NCBI RefSeq assembly: GCF_900240275.1
Contig: NZ_LT964761.1
Location: 731,388 to 795,387 of the forward strand
DNA: 64,000 nt
Source: [Lactobacillus] timonensis
GTDB lineage: Bacteria; Bacillota; Bacilli; Lactobacillales; Lactobacillaceae
Reading direction: 5' to 3'
Part shown: positions 10,828 through 19,374 of the stretch, in pieces
Position numbering within the stretch: position 1 is the first letter of the stretch
Layout: every line of letters begins with the position of its first letter
Position numbers and translations under genes: made by a program
The notes under the pieces: generated by a model
Database searches by the model: none
Seen by the model: only the letters and a program-made list of their open reading frames with translations
What the model was told of the DNA's origin: nothing

Positions 10828-12012
10828 ATGAAAAACGAACTTAAATTACGTTGGCTATTACTGGGAACATTCTTAGCCAGCGTTGGTAATAGCTTTGTTT
10901 GGCCGTTGACGACAGTCTATGTCCATACCCAGTTGCACCAGTCACTGACGATGTCCGGGATCGTCCTCCTCTTTTATTCCGGAACAAACGTTGTTGGCAG
11001 CTACATCGGTGGCCGTCTCTTTGACAAACATAACCCGCAAAAATTGACCATGTTCAGCGTGCTTGCGGAAGTTGTGATGATGGTCCTCTTGATGTGGCAG
11101 AATGGTTGGCCGGCATACCCGCTATTGTTGCCAGTTGTGGGATTTTTAAACGGTTGGCTGATGACGATGCTTAACTCCTACGGGACGCGGATTCACGCCC
11201 ATGATGGCCGTTTTGTTTTCAATATGCTCTACTTTGCTAATAACTTTGGAATGATGATTGGGACAGCTGTTGTGGGGCCAATGTATCAGGCCACCCATAA
11301 CCGGGTAGCGCCACTCTTTGCGGTGACCGGTATAATGTATCTCTTCTTCTTGTTCGTTGTGTGGCGTTGCTACCGGACTAAGTTTGCCGGCCCGAAACGA
11401 CAGAAACTGCGCAAGGCGAAGGGCGAGAAATTACCGTCGCCCAACATGGCAATTATTTGGACCTTCTTCATTGGGATTGCTATTATTTGGGTAGTTTATA
11501 ACCAGTGGTCAAGTAATATGTCCGTTTACATGACTGGTAAAGGGATTTCACTGAGTCTTTACAGTTTATTGTGGACAATCAATGGTCTCTTGATTGTGAC
11601 CTTTCAACTGGCGTTAAGCTGGTTAAACCGGATCTTCCGCAACCCGTACCACTTAGTTTATTTTGGACTGTTGACCTTTGCCCTCTCGTTCTCAATCCTC
11701 CTGTTTGCTCGGACCTACTTCTGGTTTGTAATATCAATGGTGGTCCTGACGCTCGGGGAAGCGACAGCCTTTCCAACAATTCCGTCAATCATTAATGAAC
11801 TGACCCCGTTGGCGGAAAAGGGCAAGTACCAGGGACTTTTCAATGGTTGGTCATCAGCAGGCAAGGCAGTGGGACCACTGTTTGGCGGGTTGGTCATTGG
11901 CGCTGCTTCCTACCGGGTCCTCTTTATTGTCTGTCTTGTTTTGGCATTAGTGGTCGAAGCAGCGGTGTTCTTTGTGAGCCATACTACCCGGAAGAAAACA
12001 ACCCGGTTCTAG
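10828..12012 (+). CDS. Major facilitator superfamily transporter
   Basis: 394 aa, about 12 membrane helices in two halves joined by a basic loop near 190-210 (KRQKLRKAKGEK). The loop 2-3 motif appears as GGRLFDKHNPQK. The family includes drug-efflux pumps related to YqjV/MdtG; the substrate cannot be assigned. The start MKNELKLRW has GGAAAGGAG upstream; an earlier in-frame ATG lies inside the dnaB terminator region. The next gene begins 16 nt after the stop, so they are probably co-transcribed. Confidence 0.85.
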   Translation: MKNELKLRWLLLGTFLASVGNSFVWPLTTVYVHTQLHQSLTMSGIVLLFYSGTNVVGSYIGGRLFDKHNPQKLTMFSVLAEVVMMVLLMWQNGWPAYPLLLPVVGFLNGWLMTMLNSYGTRIHAHDGRFVFNMLYFANNFGMMIGTAVVGPMYQATHNRVAPLFAVTGIMYLFFLFVVWRCYRTKFAGPKRQKLRKAKGEKLPSPNMAIIWTFFIGIAIIWVVYNQWSSNMSVYMTGKGISLSLYSLLWTINGLLIVTFQLALSWLNRIFRNPYHLVYFGLLTFALSFSILLFARTYFWFVISMVVLTLGEATAFPTIPSIINELTPLAEKGKYQGLFNGWSSAGKAVGPLFGGLVIGAASYRVLFIVCLVLALVVEAAVFFVSHTTRKKTTRF

Positions 12013-12028
12013 TGAAAGGAACAGGTAA

Positions 12029-12400
12029 ATGAGATTATTGAGTGTTATTTTGGTCAACGTGGTAGCAGCTGAGGCTTTGTTTATTATGGTCTTGGAGATG
12101 TTTCTAACACAGACGAAGCTGGCCCGTGATGCCTTTGACTTGTCGGCTGAGTACCTGGCACAAAAAGAGACCAAGGTCAGCATGGCTAACCAAGGCCTTT
12201 ATAACGGTTTTCTGGGTGTCGGTATTCTGGTAGCAGAGCTATTGCTAACCGGGGATGCACAAGTCATCGTTCTATACTTGTTTATCGGCTTTATCCTGGT
12301 GGCAGCTATTTTTGGCGCCTTGACAGCCAATAAGAAAATTCTGCTTACCCAGGGCTTGCCAGCTTTACTCGCGCTCGTGGCATTGATCGTCAATCATTGA
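12029..12400 (+). CDS. DUF1304-family membrane protein
   Basis: 123 aa with four predicted membrane helices and the family's pattern: an N-terminal helix ending EALFIMVLEMFL, then a soluble segment with a conserved NQGLYNGFL. Function of the family is unknown. Start ATG behind GAAAGGAAC; second cistron after the MFS gene and followed by a terminator. Confidence 0.8.
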   Translation: MRLLSVILVNVVAAEALFIMVLEMFLTQTKLARDAFDLSAEYLAQKETKVSMANQGLYNGFLGVGILVAELLLTGDAQVIVLYLFIGFILVAAIFGALTANKKILLTQGLPALLALVALIVNH

Positions 12401-12408
12401 AAAAGAAA

Positions 12409-12437
12409 AATAGCGGTTCTTCGGCCGCTATTTTTTG
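12409..12437 (+). terminator. Terminator after DUF1304 gene
   Basis: AATAGCGG/CCGCTATT stem with an 8-nt loop, then T-rich sequence. Confidence 0.85.
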
Positions 12438-12440
12438 TAC

Positions 12441-12465
12441 AAAAAAACGCCACTGTTCAGTGACG
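12441..12465 (-). terminator. Terminator of the proximal tRNA-Lys
   Basis: On the minus strand CGTCACTG/CAGTGGCG forms a hairpin followed by T7. Confidence 0.7.
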
Positions 12466-12473
12466 GTAAATAA

Positions 12474-12546
12474 TGGGCAGTCAGGGGATCGAACCCTGGA
12501 CCCACGGATTAAGAGTCCGTTGCTCTGCCAGCTGAGCTAACTGCCC
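12474..12546 (-). tRNA. tRNA-Lys (anticodon CTT)
   Basis: 73 nt; acceptor GGGCAGT pairs with ACTGCCC, D-arm AGCTCAGCTGG, anticodon loop CTCTTAA, T-loop GGTTCGATCC. CCA is not encoded. It is identical to the copy at 13466-13538. Confidence 0.97.
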
Positions 12547-12641
12547 ATGTCATCTTGACAACACAAATTATGTTATCAATTTTCTAAGGCTTTTGCAAGG
12601 ACTTTTTATAAAGATGTTAACAGCTGGTATTTAAAATTCAT

Positions 12642-13360
12642 TTATTGCCGATATTCTTCAACACAGAAGTTCCTGTGGTGACAAGTTGGGCACGTTAATT
12701 TGCGGGTATTCGGGGTATGACGGGCTAAGACCCAATTTTGAACACGGGGACGACGGGGACGAATTCGGAACGACAGTTGAGGCAAAGGTATAGTGAATGC
12801 TGGTAATAAGAAAAAGTAAGTTGTCCGCAGATGAGAAGCGATAAAACTACCCCCAAGACAAGCCGCCACGGAGAGGCTCCCTGGCTGATGACAAAGATTA
12901 AGCTGACCAAAAACAGCAGGTCAATGACTAAACCCCAGCCGACCATTGTTAACCGGAAATGATGAAGTTGCTTGGCCATCTTCATATTAGAACGAACTTT
13001 TGCTTGTAATTCAGGAGAAAAGCTGTTGCTTGACTGAAGCTGCTTTTTAAAATATCGCAATCCTGCCAGCTGTGATTACAATTGATGGATTTGTTGGTGC
13101 AGCATGGCTGTCTGTTTATCAATTAACGCTGAGAGGGTCTTACTTGCTTGCCTATTATCAATTAGCTCTTGGATATCTTTAAGCGTAAATCCTAGTTGGC
13201 GGTAAGTAATAATTTGTTGAAGTCGCAAAAGGTCTTGCTCATCATACTCTCGCCGATTACTTTGGCTCCTTTTGGCACGAAGGAGGCCCTTTTGATCATA
13301 ATATTGGACCGTCCTAATAGAAGTATGACACTGTTTGGCTAACTGACCGCTATTGAACAT
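12642..13360 (-). pseudogene. MerR regulator fused to membrane and zinc-ribbon domains, disrupted twice
   Basis: Three pieces line up as one ancestral protein of about 238 aa. The 94-aa MerR part (13076-13360) is intact, starts behind AAAGGAGG and has FNSGQLAKQCHTSIRTVQYYD. It ends at TAA (13076-13078), but the same frame continues (SQLAGLRYFKKQLQ) into a two-helix membrane segment and a zinc ribbon starting CLNC. A one-base loss in the A/T run at 12736-12739 then breaks the frame; restoring one base gives FKNWVLARHTP, continuing to a second CPTC near the end at 12642. The MerR piece may still work alone; the second piece could use TTG at 13060. Sequencing error could explain the frameshift, hardly the nonsense codon. 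Confidence 0.75.
13076..13360 (-). CDS. MerR-type DNA-binding domain protein (remaining open part)
   Basis: 94 aa. Winged-helix MerR domain at about 3-70 with the YYDQKGLL and RREYDEQDL signatures and the hinge sequence LGFTLKDIQELI, then a short dimerisation helix. Strong ribosome site (AAAGGAGG, 8 nt before ATG). This is the N-terminal part of the disrupted gene above and is listed because it may be expressed as a truncated regulator. No sensor domain remains. Confidence 0.6.
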   Translation of the reverse strand: MFNSGQLAKQCHTSIRTVQYYDQKGLLRAKRSQSNRREYDEQDLLRLQQIITYRQLGFTLKDIQELIDNRQASKTLSALIDKQTAMLHQQIHQL

Positions 13361-13428
13361 AAGTATTCCTCCTTTCCAGATAGTGTTATCTTACATAATA
13401 ACGTTAGGTAATAATCAAGGAGAAAATA

Positions 13429-13452
13429 AAAAAAGTCACCGAAATGGTGACT
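13429..13452 (-). terminator. Terminator of the distal tRNA-Lys
   Basis: Minus strand AAGTCACC/GGTGACTT stem, 4-nt loop, then a T run. Confidence 0.85.
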
Positions 13453-13465
13453 TGTCAACCTCTGA

Positions 13466-13538
13466 TGGGCAGTCAGGGGATCGAACCCTGGACCCACGGA
13501 TTAAGAGTCCGTTGCTCTGCCAGCTGAGCTAACTGCCC
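13466..13538 (-). tRNA. tRNA-Lys (anticodon CTT), second copy
   Basis: Base-for-base identical to the gene at 12474-12546, including one flanking base on each side. Same anticodon loop CTCTTAA. It has its own terminator at 13429-13452, so the copies are separately transcribed or processed. Confidence 0.97.
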
Positions 13539-13657
13539 ATAACTCAACATTCAATATAATATCAATTAATTGGGGGAAAAGCAACCCCTTTTTTTGATTA
13601 ATTGCAAAATGATCAGTGGTTAGTGAAAGTAGCTAAAGGAAAGCAATTTCACCGGTG

Positions 13658-13666
13658 TGATATAAT
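13658..13666 (+). promoter_or_regulatory. Extended -10 promoter of the walRK operon
   Basis: TGATATAAT forms a perfect extended -10 at 13658-13666; no good -35 is visible at the usual distance. The first gene starts about 70 nt further on, behind GGAGGG. Confidence 0.55.
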
Positions 13667-13738
13667 ATACCCGTTAACTAAGAACGCTAAAAGTGTAATG
13701 GCGTGCCATTAAAACCCAAGTAATGGAGGGACCGGAAC

Positions 13739-14449
13739 ATGGCTAAGAAGATATTGGTTGTTGATGACGAAAAACCAATTTCAGATATCATTAAGTTCAA
13801 TATGGAAAAGGAAGGTTACGAAGTTGTCGTTGCCTATGATGGTGAAGAGGCACTAGAGAAGGTTGAAAGTGAATCACCTGACTTAATTATTCTGGACTTG
13901 ATGCTGCCAAAAATTGACGGACTCGAAGTCGCTAAGCGAGTACGGGCAAAGCACCACACGCCAATCATTATGGTGACAGCAAAGGATTCCGAATTAGATA
14001 AAGTGCTCGGCTTAGAACTAGGGGCTGATGATTACGTTACTAAGCCATTTTCTAACCGGGAACTGGTTGCACGGGTGAAGGCAAACCTACGTCGGCAGAG
14101 CGTTAACCTGAAAGCGAGTGCTGATGAGAACGGCAATAAGGACATTGAAGTTGGCGAATTGACGATCCACCCGGATGCTTATACCGTCACTAAACGGGGT
14201 GAGAATATCAACCTAACCCACCGGGAATTCGAGCTGTTATCTTACCTGGCTAAGCACCTTGGCCAGGTTATCAACCGGGAAACCCTCTTACAGACAGTTT
14301 GGGGTTACAACTACTACGGTGATGTTCGAACAGTGGATGTTACTGTCCGGCGTCTCCGGGAAAAAATTGAAGAGAACCCAAGCCATCCCCGTTGGTTAGT
14401 GACCCGGCGCGGAGTCGGCTACTACCTGGCAAAGCCTGATCAGGATTAG
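13739..14449 (+). CDS. walR: Two-component response regulator WalR (YycF)
   Basis: 236 aa OmpR/PhoB type. The receiver domain (1-120) has the acidic pair DDE near residue 10, the phospho-acceptor Asp53 in LIILDLMLP and Lys near AKDSELDK. The C-terminal winged helix is at about 140-232 with [12 protein letters not shown] and [12 protein letters not shown]. The essential regulator of cell-wall metabolism in low-GC Gram-positives. First gene of walR-walK-yycH-yycI-walJ-htrA; walK starts 14 nt after its stop. Confidence 0.97.
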   Translation: MAKKILVVDDEKPISDIIKFNMEKEGYEVVVAYDGEEALEKVESESPDLIILDLMLPKIDGLEVAKRVRAKHHTPIIMVTAKDSELDKVLGLELGADDYVTKPFSNRELVARVKANLRRQSVNLKASADENGNKDIEVGELTIHPDAYTVTKRGENINLTHREFELLSYLAKHLGQVINRETLLQTVWGYNYYGDVRTVDVTVRRLREKIEENPSHPRWLVTRRGVGYYLAKPDQD

Positions 14450-14463
14450 GGGACTGATTAGTT

Positions 14464-16344
14464 GTGAACAGCAAAATCAAATTTTTTCAATCAATTCGCT
14501 TTAAAATCGCCCTCGTTTTGACGTTAATGCTCCTGTTAACGCTTGAACTGGTGGGGGCGGTTTTTGTGCGCCAATTGGAAACGCAGAACCTCAATAACTT
14601 TAAACAGCAGATTACGCTTCCCTCCTATGTTAATAACTCACTGGCAACTCAGCTGAATAGGACAAATACCCAGAAGGCGAAACGCAGGATTCAACAAATT
14701 TTGTCGGAAGTTAATAACAGTAACATCAGTGAAATCCGGGTAGTGGACACGAAGGCCGAAATTCGTGGGACGAGTAATGCGAACAACCAGGGCATTGTTG
14801 GTCAGCGAAGTGAAGACTCGGCAATTAAGAACACCCTCTTAAACGGCCGTGCTCATACTCAAAACATTTACGACAATAGCAATCGCTACTATGTTAGCGT
14901 CGTGCCGCTTTTTACGACTAACGGCAACACCCTGGTTGGTGCAATTTATATGCGGGCTAATCTCGAAGGTGTTTACCGAACGGTTAACAATATTTCCCTG
15001 ATTTACGTCTCTGCTGCTCTTTTGGCCATCGTCTTGGGAATTGGGTTGTCAATTCTTATTTCCCGGGAAATTACGGCACCAATTGAGAAAATGCGCCAGC
15101 AGACCATGCGAATTGCCCGTGGAGATTTCTCCGGGCAGGTGCGTGTCACTGATAATGACGAACTAGGACAGCTTGCGGGAGCCGTTAACAACCTGTCTGT
15201 ACGGGTGGAAGAATCGCAGGAAGCATCCGAATCGGAGCGCCGTCGACTGAATAGCGTCCTCAGTCACATGAGCGATGGGGTTATTTCGACGAACCGGAAC
15301 GGCTACATTATCATTATTAACCAAACAGCCTTGCAGATGCTGAATTATGATGATGACGATGACGTCATTGGCCAGTCGATCATTGATGTCTTAAACATCC
15401 GTAGTGAGTATAGCGTTCGGCAACTGGTCGACGAACAGCAGCATATTTTGCTTGATATGAGTAAGGGTGACCAGAGTAATAGTGATGGCCAGATTTTAAA
15501 CGCCTACTTTTCACCGATTCAACGCGAATCCGGCTTTGTCAGCGGGCTAGTTTGCGTTCTCCATGATGTCACGAGTCAGCAAAAGGAAGAACGCGAGCGG
15601 AAGGAATTTGTTTCTAACGTTTCTCATGAGTTGCGGACACCACTGACGAGCGTGAAGAGCTATGTTGAGGCCCTGACTGATGGCGCTTGGCAGGATAAAG
15701 AGGTTGCTCCGCAATTCTTGAAGGTCGTCCAGGATGAGACAGACCGGATGATTCGGATGATCAATGACTTGCTGAACCTTTCGCGAATGGATTCAGGAAC
15801 CGCCAAGCTTGACCTGGAGTACGTGAACATCAACGAGTTATTTAACTACATCCTTGACCGCTTTGACATGATCATTAAAAAAGAAGAAGAGGACGGGACG
15901 GTTAAGAAACGTTATACCATTGTCCGTCATATTGCAAAGAAAGACTTATGGGTTGAAATTGATGCTGATAAGTTTACCCAGGTCATTGACAACATTATGA
16001 ACAATGCCGTTAAGTACTCACCAGATGGTGGGGTAATTACCGCGCGGCTAGTTGAAACTCACCGCCACGTCATTTTAAGCATTAGTGACCAGGGACTGGG
16101 AATTCCGCGCAAGGACCTGGGGCACATCTTTGACCGTTTCTTCCGGGTGGACAAGGCCCGGTCTAGAAAGCAAGGTGGGACCGGCTTGGGATTAGCCATC
16201 TCTAAGGAAGTTGTTAATATGCTGGGTGGTTCCATCTGGGTCGACAGTGTTGAAGGAAAAGGTTCGACATTCTATATTTCACTACCGTATATTCCGTATG
16301 AAGAAGGGGATGAATGGAACGATGATCAGGAAACTGAAGGATAG
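14464..16344 (+). CDS. walK: Sensor histidine kinase WalK (YycG)
   Basis: 626 aa. Membrane helices at about 15-35 and 180-200 bracket an extracellular PAS-like (Cache) domain; then HAMP, an intracellular PAS (about 262-375), HisKA with the phosphorylated His388 in NVSHELRTPLTSV, and HATPase_c with DNIMNNAVKYSPDGG, SDQGLGIP and GGTGLGLAIS. It phosphorylates WalR. GTG start behind AGGGGAC. The 3' end overlaps the yycH start by 23 nt. Confidence 0.97.
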   Translation: MNSKIKFFQSIRFKIALVLTLMLLLTLELVGAVFVRQLETQNLNNFKQQITLPSYVNNSLATQLNRTNTQKAKRRIQQILSEVNNSNISEIRVVDTKAEIRGTSNANNQGIVGQRSEDSAIKNTLLNGRAHTQNIYDNSNRYYVSVVPLFTTNGNTLVGAIYMRANLEGVYRTVNNISLIYVSAALLAIVLGIGLSILISREITAPIEKMRQQTMRIARGDFSGQVRVTDNDELGQLAGAVNNLSVRVEESQEASESERRRLNSVLSHMSDGVISTNRNGYIIIINQTALQMLNYDDDDDVIGQSIIDVLNIRSEYSVRQLVDEQQHILLDMSKGDQSNSDGQILNAYFSPIQRESGFVSGLVCVLHDVTSQQKEERERKEFVSNVSHELRTPLTSVKSYVEALTDGAWQDKEVAPQFLKVVQDETDRMIRMINDLLNLSRMDSGTAKLDLEYVNINELFNYILDRFDMIIKKEEEDGTVKKRYTIVRHIAKKDLWVEIDADKFTQVIDNIMNNAVKYSPDGGVITARLVETHRHVILSISDQGLGIPRKDLGHIFDRFFRVDKARSRKQGGTGLGLAISKEVVNMLGGSIWVDSVEGKGSTFYISLPYIPYEEGDEWNDDQETEG

Positions 16345-17620
16345 CTGGTTATCAATTCTCTTAGCAATTGTTGTTATCTTCAGTATCGTTTTGTCATTCT
16401 TTATCTGGGTTGCACCATACAATAACGCCACTCATAATCGTGGCGATGCTGGTAATGTTAAGCAGTTTAACCTGCAGTCGATTGGCGACATTTATTTACC
16501 AACCGAAGTGGTCAGGGTTAAGAGTGATGGTAGCGCGGAGATGCTGTACGGCCAAAGGGACAACTTGGTACTGACGAGCCGGAACATCATTAACAAATGG
16601 CATTTTGGCAACCCGACACGGGTTAGTCATGATGACCAGCAACACTACTTGGATATGTTGCGGATGCCGAAAACGATGGTGCTGAGTTACTATTATCCAG
16701 TTCCAACGGCGGTCTTTAATCAGGTTTACTCTCAGGACCTGAACACCAAGCGAATGGGACGAGTAACAAGAATTGTGTTGCCGCTAAATAACCGTAATAC
16801 TGCTTACTTACTCAACGACAGTAACTTCGCTGTCTACCGCGTCCACTTGTCTAAAAATCAAAACCAGAAGTTAAATTCGCTGCTGGCAAGTACAGGTGGC
16901 GGACAAGTCAACGTGGACCGGCGGGTGATTGACCACCGAATTTACAGTTTTTATATGCGTGGCATTACCCTGCCGAGTTTTGCCTACCAGGTAGAAACAC
17001 AGAAGATTGATAACGTTACGCATAACTTGATGAATGATACTAACGGCAATAACATTTCTACTTCCAATAAGGGGAACATAACTGTCTACCAAAACGGGAC
17101 TAACAAGCGGCTGACGTACAACCACGAAACGAAAACCATTAGTTATGATAACTACCTCGGGAAGAACAATAACTTGAGCACTACCCAGTTGTATAACACG
17201 CTCTACCAGCGTTTGACGAAAACTGGAGTGGTAATGGACTCGATGCGGTTTGATCAGTTTAACGAAAAGCAACAGGCAATTACTTATGTTCCCTATGTTG
17301 AGGGGTTTCCGGTTTACAGTCCGGATGGGTATGGGACAGTCAAAATTTCGGAAAACTACGAAGGCGTTGAGCTTTACCGTTATTCCCTATACAGTTTGCA
17401 GACACCGGTACCAACTAATGCTGAGAAGGTTAAGTTGCCATCAACGGCAGCGGTGGTTAATGAATTGCGACAAAGCGGTAAGTATAAGGAAATCAGCGGC
17501 ATCCGGGTTGGTTACAACTGGGATAGTCAATCTACTGATGAAAAGACGGTTACCCTAAAACCAACATACTTTGTTGATTATCACGGTACCTGGATTAATT
17601 ACCAGGAATTGCTCAAGTAA
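16322..17620 (+). CDS. yycH: WalRK regulatory membrane protein YycH
   Basis: 432 aa from the ATG beginning MIRKLKDSWLS; another in-frame ATG 12 nt upstream is possible, the ribosome site GGGGATG fitting the later one better. One N-terminal membrane helix (about 7-28) with the rest extracellular. YycH acts with YycI on the WalK sensor. Its start lies inside the walK 3' end, implying translational coupling. Confidence 0.88.
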   Translation: MIRKLKDSWLSILLAIVVIFSIVLSFFIWVAPYNNATHNRGDAGNVKQFNLQSIGDIYLPTEVVRVKSDGSAEMLYGQRDNLVLTSRNIINKWHFGNPTRVSHDDQQHYLDMLRMPKTMVLSYYYPVPTAVFNQVYSQDLNTKRMGRVTRIVLPLNNRNTAYLLNDSNFAVYRVHLSKNQNQKLNSLLASTGGGQVNVDRRVIDHRIYSFYMRGITLPSFAYQVETQKIDNVTHNLMNDTNGNNISTSNKGNITVYQNGTNKRLTYNHETKTISYDNYLGKNNNLSTTQLYNTLYQRLTKTGVVMDSMRFDQFNEKQQAITYVPYVEGFPVYSPDGYGTVKISENYEGVELYRYSLYSLQTPVPTNAEKVKLPSTAAVVNELRQSGKYKEISGIRVGYNWDSQSTDEKTVTLKPTYFVDYHGTWINYQELLK

Positions 17621-17632
17621 GGAGGGACTGCC

Positions 17633-18472
17633 ATGAACTTCAAAAAGATACAGTGGATTTTCTTGGCAGCCTTTGCCTTGCTTGATATTTTCTTGGCATC
17701 GTTTGTGTTGATGAATACCAAGTTTGTCTCGATTGGCAAGCAACAAAGTTCTAGCCAAATTATTCTCAAAGAGATGAAGAACGATTCAATTATTACCGGC
17801 CCTCTTTCAGGAAAAAACCGGATGGGCTACTACCTCTCGGCGGCTAAGACCGATGATAATCAAGAGTTACAGTCTCACCAGGACCAACTGAAGGGACAAA
17901 CACCACGAGTTGTTGGTAGTAACTTTACCAGTAGCTTTAATAACCCGGTCAGAATTGACAAGACCAAACCACAGGCAAAACTTGACCAGCTTTGTCAAAA
18001 CCCGAAATGGGTTATTAATGGCCGCCAGTATACGTACAATGAACACCTGTCTACGAGTAAAACGGTGGTTTATACGCAAACAATGGCCGGTGAGCCACTA
18101 TTTGGCCCCGCGGGACTGCTGAGGTTTCGGTTGAATGACCGGAACGAAGTAGTTGGCTACACGCAGAGTTTTCTGAAACCGGGGGAAATCTTGCGTCCTC
18201 GACAGACAGCAATTAGCCAGAAACAGGCAGTAATTGCCCTCTATAAGCATAATGAAATTCCTAGTGGGTCAACAATTCAGTGGGTTGATTTTGGCTACAG
18301 CAGACTACTAACTTATGGCAACCACGCTGTTTACATTCCAACGTGGACCGCGTCAATCAAGGCGAAGAATACGGGGAAGAAGATTCACTGTCAGGTGAAT
18401 GCCTTCACTGGTATTGTGATGAAAAACGGTGGCCAATCAACGAGTAGTAGTTCGTCAACGTATAATAATTAA
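17633..18472 (+). CDS. yycI: WalRK regulatory membrane protein YycI
   Basis: 279 aa; one N-terminal membrane helix (about 5-27, IFLAAFALLDIFLASFVLM) and an extracytoplasmic domain, ending in a serine-rich tail (STSSSSSTYNN). ATG behind AAGGAGGG. Partner of YycH in controlling WalK; 12 nt from yycH. Confidence 0.9.
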   Translation: MNFKKIQWIFLAAFALLDIFLASFVLMNTKFVSIGKQQSSSQIILKEMKNDSIITGPLSGKNRMGYYLSAAKTDDNQELQSHQDQLKGQTPRVVGSNFTSSFNNPVRIDKTKPQAKLDQLCQNPKWVINGRQYTYNEHLSTSKTVVYTQTMAGEPLFGPAGLLRFRLNDRNEVVGYTQSFLKPGEILRPRQTAISQKQAVIALYKHNEIPSGSTIQWVDFGYSRLLTYGNHAVYIPTWTASIKAKNTGKKIHCQVNAFTGIVMKNGGQSTSSSSSTYNN

Positions 18473-18483
18473 GGTGGGACGAT

Positions 18484-19290
18484 ATGCAACGTGATGAAAA
18501 ATTTCAGTTTAGCGTTCTTGCTAGCGGTAGCACTGGCAATTCAACGTATTTGGAAACACCCCACCACCGCATTCTGATTGATGGTGGCCTCAGCGGGAAG
18601 AAAATCGAACACCTGATGGCCAGTGTTGGCCGGTCAATGAAGGATGTTGAAGCTATTTTCGTGACACACGAGCACAGTGACCATTGTCAGGGGGTTGGCG
18701 TCATTGCACGTCGTTATGGCTTAGATGTTTATGCTAACCGGGGAACGTGGGCAGCAATGAGCAAGCGCCTGGGGAAGATTGACCCATTACAAAAGCACCT
18801 CCTGGAACCTGGGGAAATCAAGGATTTCGGCGACTTGCAAGTCGAGAGCTTTGCGGTGTCGCATGATGCCGCGGAACCACAGTTTTATCAGGTTCACCAC
18901 GATGATCAGACCTTTTGTGTCTTGACGGATACAGGGTACGTTTCAGACCGCGTTGCTGGGACGATTCGTGATGCCGATACCTACTTAATGGAATGCAACC
19001 ATGACGTTCGGATGCTGGAAGAGGGTCCTTACACCTGGGCACTCAAACAGCGGATTCTCGGTGATGATGGCCACCTGTCCAATGAAGAGGGGGCGAACGC
19101 CCTCATGAGTGTTGTCGGCCACCGTACCAACGAAATTCTCCTTGGCCATCGCAGCCAGCATAATAACCGGCGGTCACTTGCCCACCTGACAGTGGCTTCG
19201 CTGATGACCCAACATGACTTTGGTGTAGACCATGATTTTATCCTCAAAGACGCTGAACCCGAGGAGGCAACACCGTTAACGACGGTATAA
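18484..19290 (+). CDS. walJ: Metallo-beta-lactamase fold hydrolase WalJ (YycJ)
   Basis: 268 aa. The metal-binding motif THEHSDHCQG is at about residues 60-70; the early LASGSTGNSTYLE and DTGYVSDR are characteristic of YycJ, a conserved MBL nuclease-like enzyme of the WalRK operon linked to DNA replication/cell-division coordination. Further ligand candidates are LMECNHDV and LGHRSQHNN. ATG 11 nt after yycI, behind AAGGTGGGAC. Confidence 0.93.
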   Translation: MQRDEKFQFSVLASGSTGNSTYLETPHHRILIDGGLSGKKIEHLMASVGRSMKDVEAIFVTHEHSDHCQGVGVIARRYGLDVYANRGTWAAMSKRLGKIDPLQKHLLEPGEIKDFGDLQVESFAVSHDAAEPQFYQVHHDDQTFCVLTDTGYVSDRVAGTIRDADTYLMECNHDVRMLEEGPYTWALKQRILGDDGHLSNEEGANALMSVVGHRTNEILLGHRSQHNNRRSLAHLTVASLMTQHDFGVDHDFILKDAEPEEATPLTTV

Positions 19291-19374
19291 ATAATAGGTT
19301 TTTAATCATTAAAAATTCATAATTGCCACTTACAATTAGTTATATCGAAAAGTAATTATTTGGAGGCATTTGTC

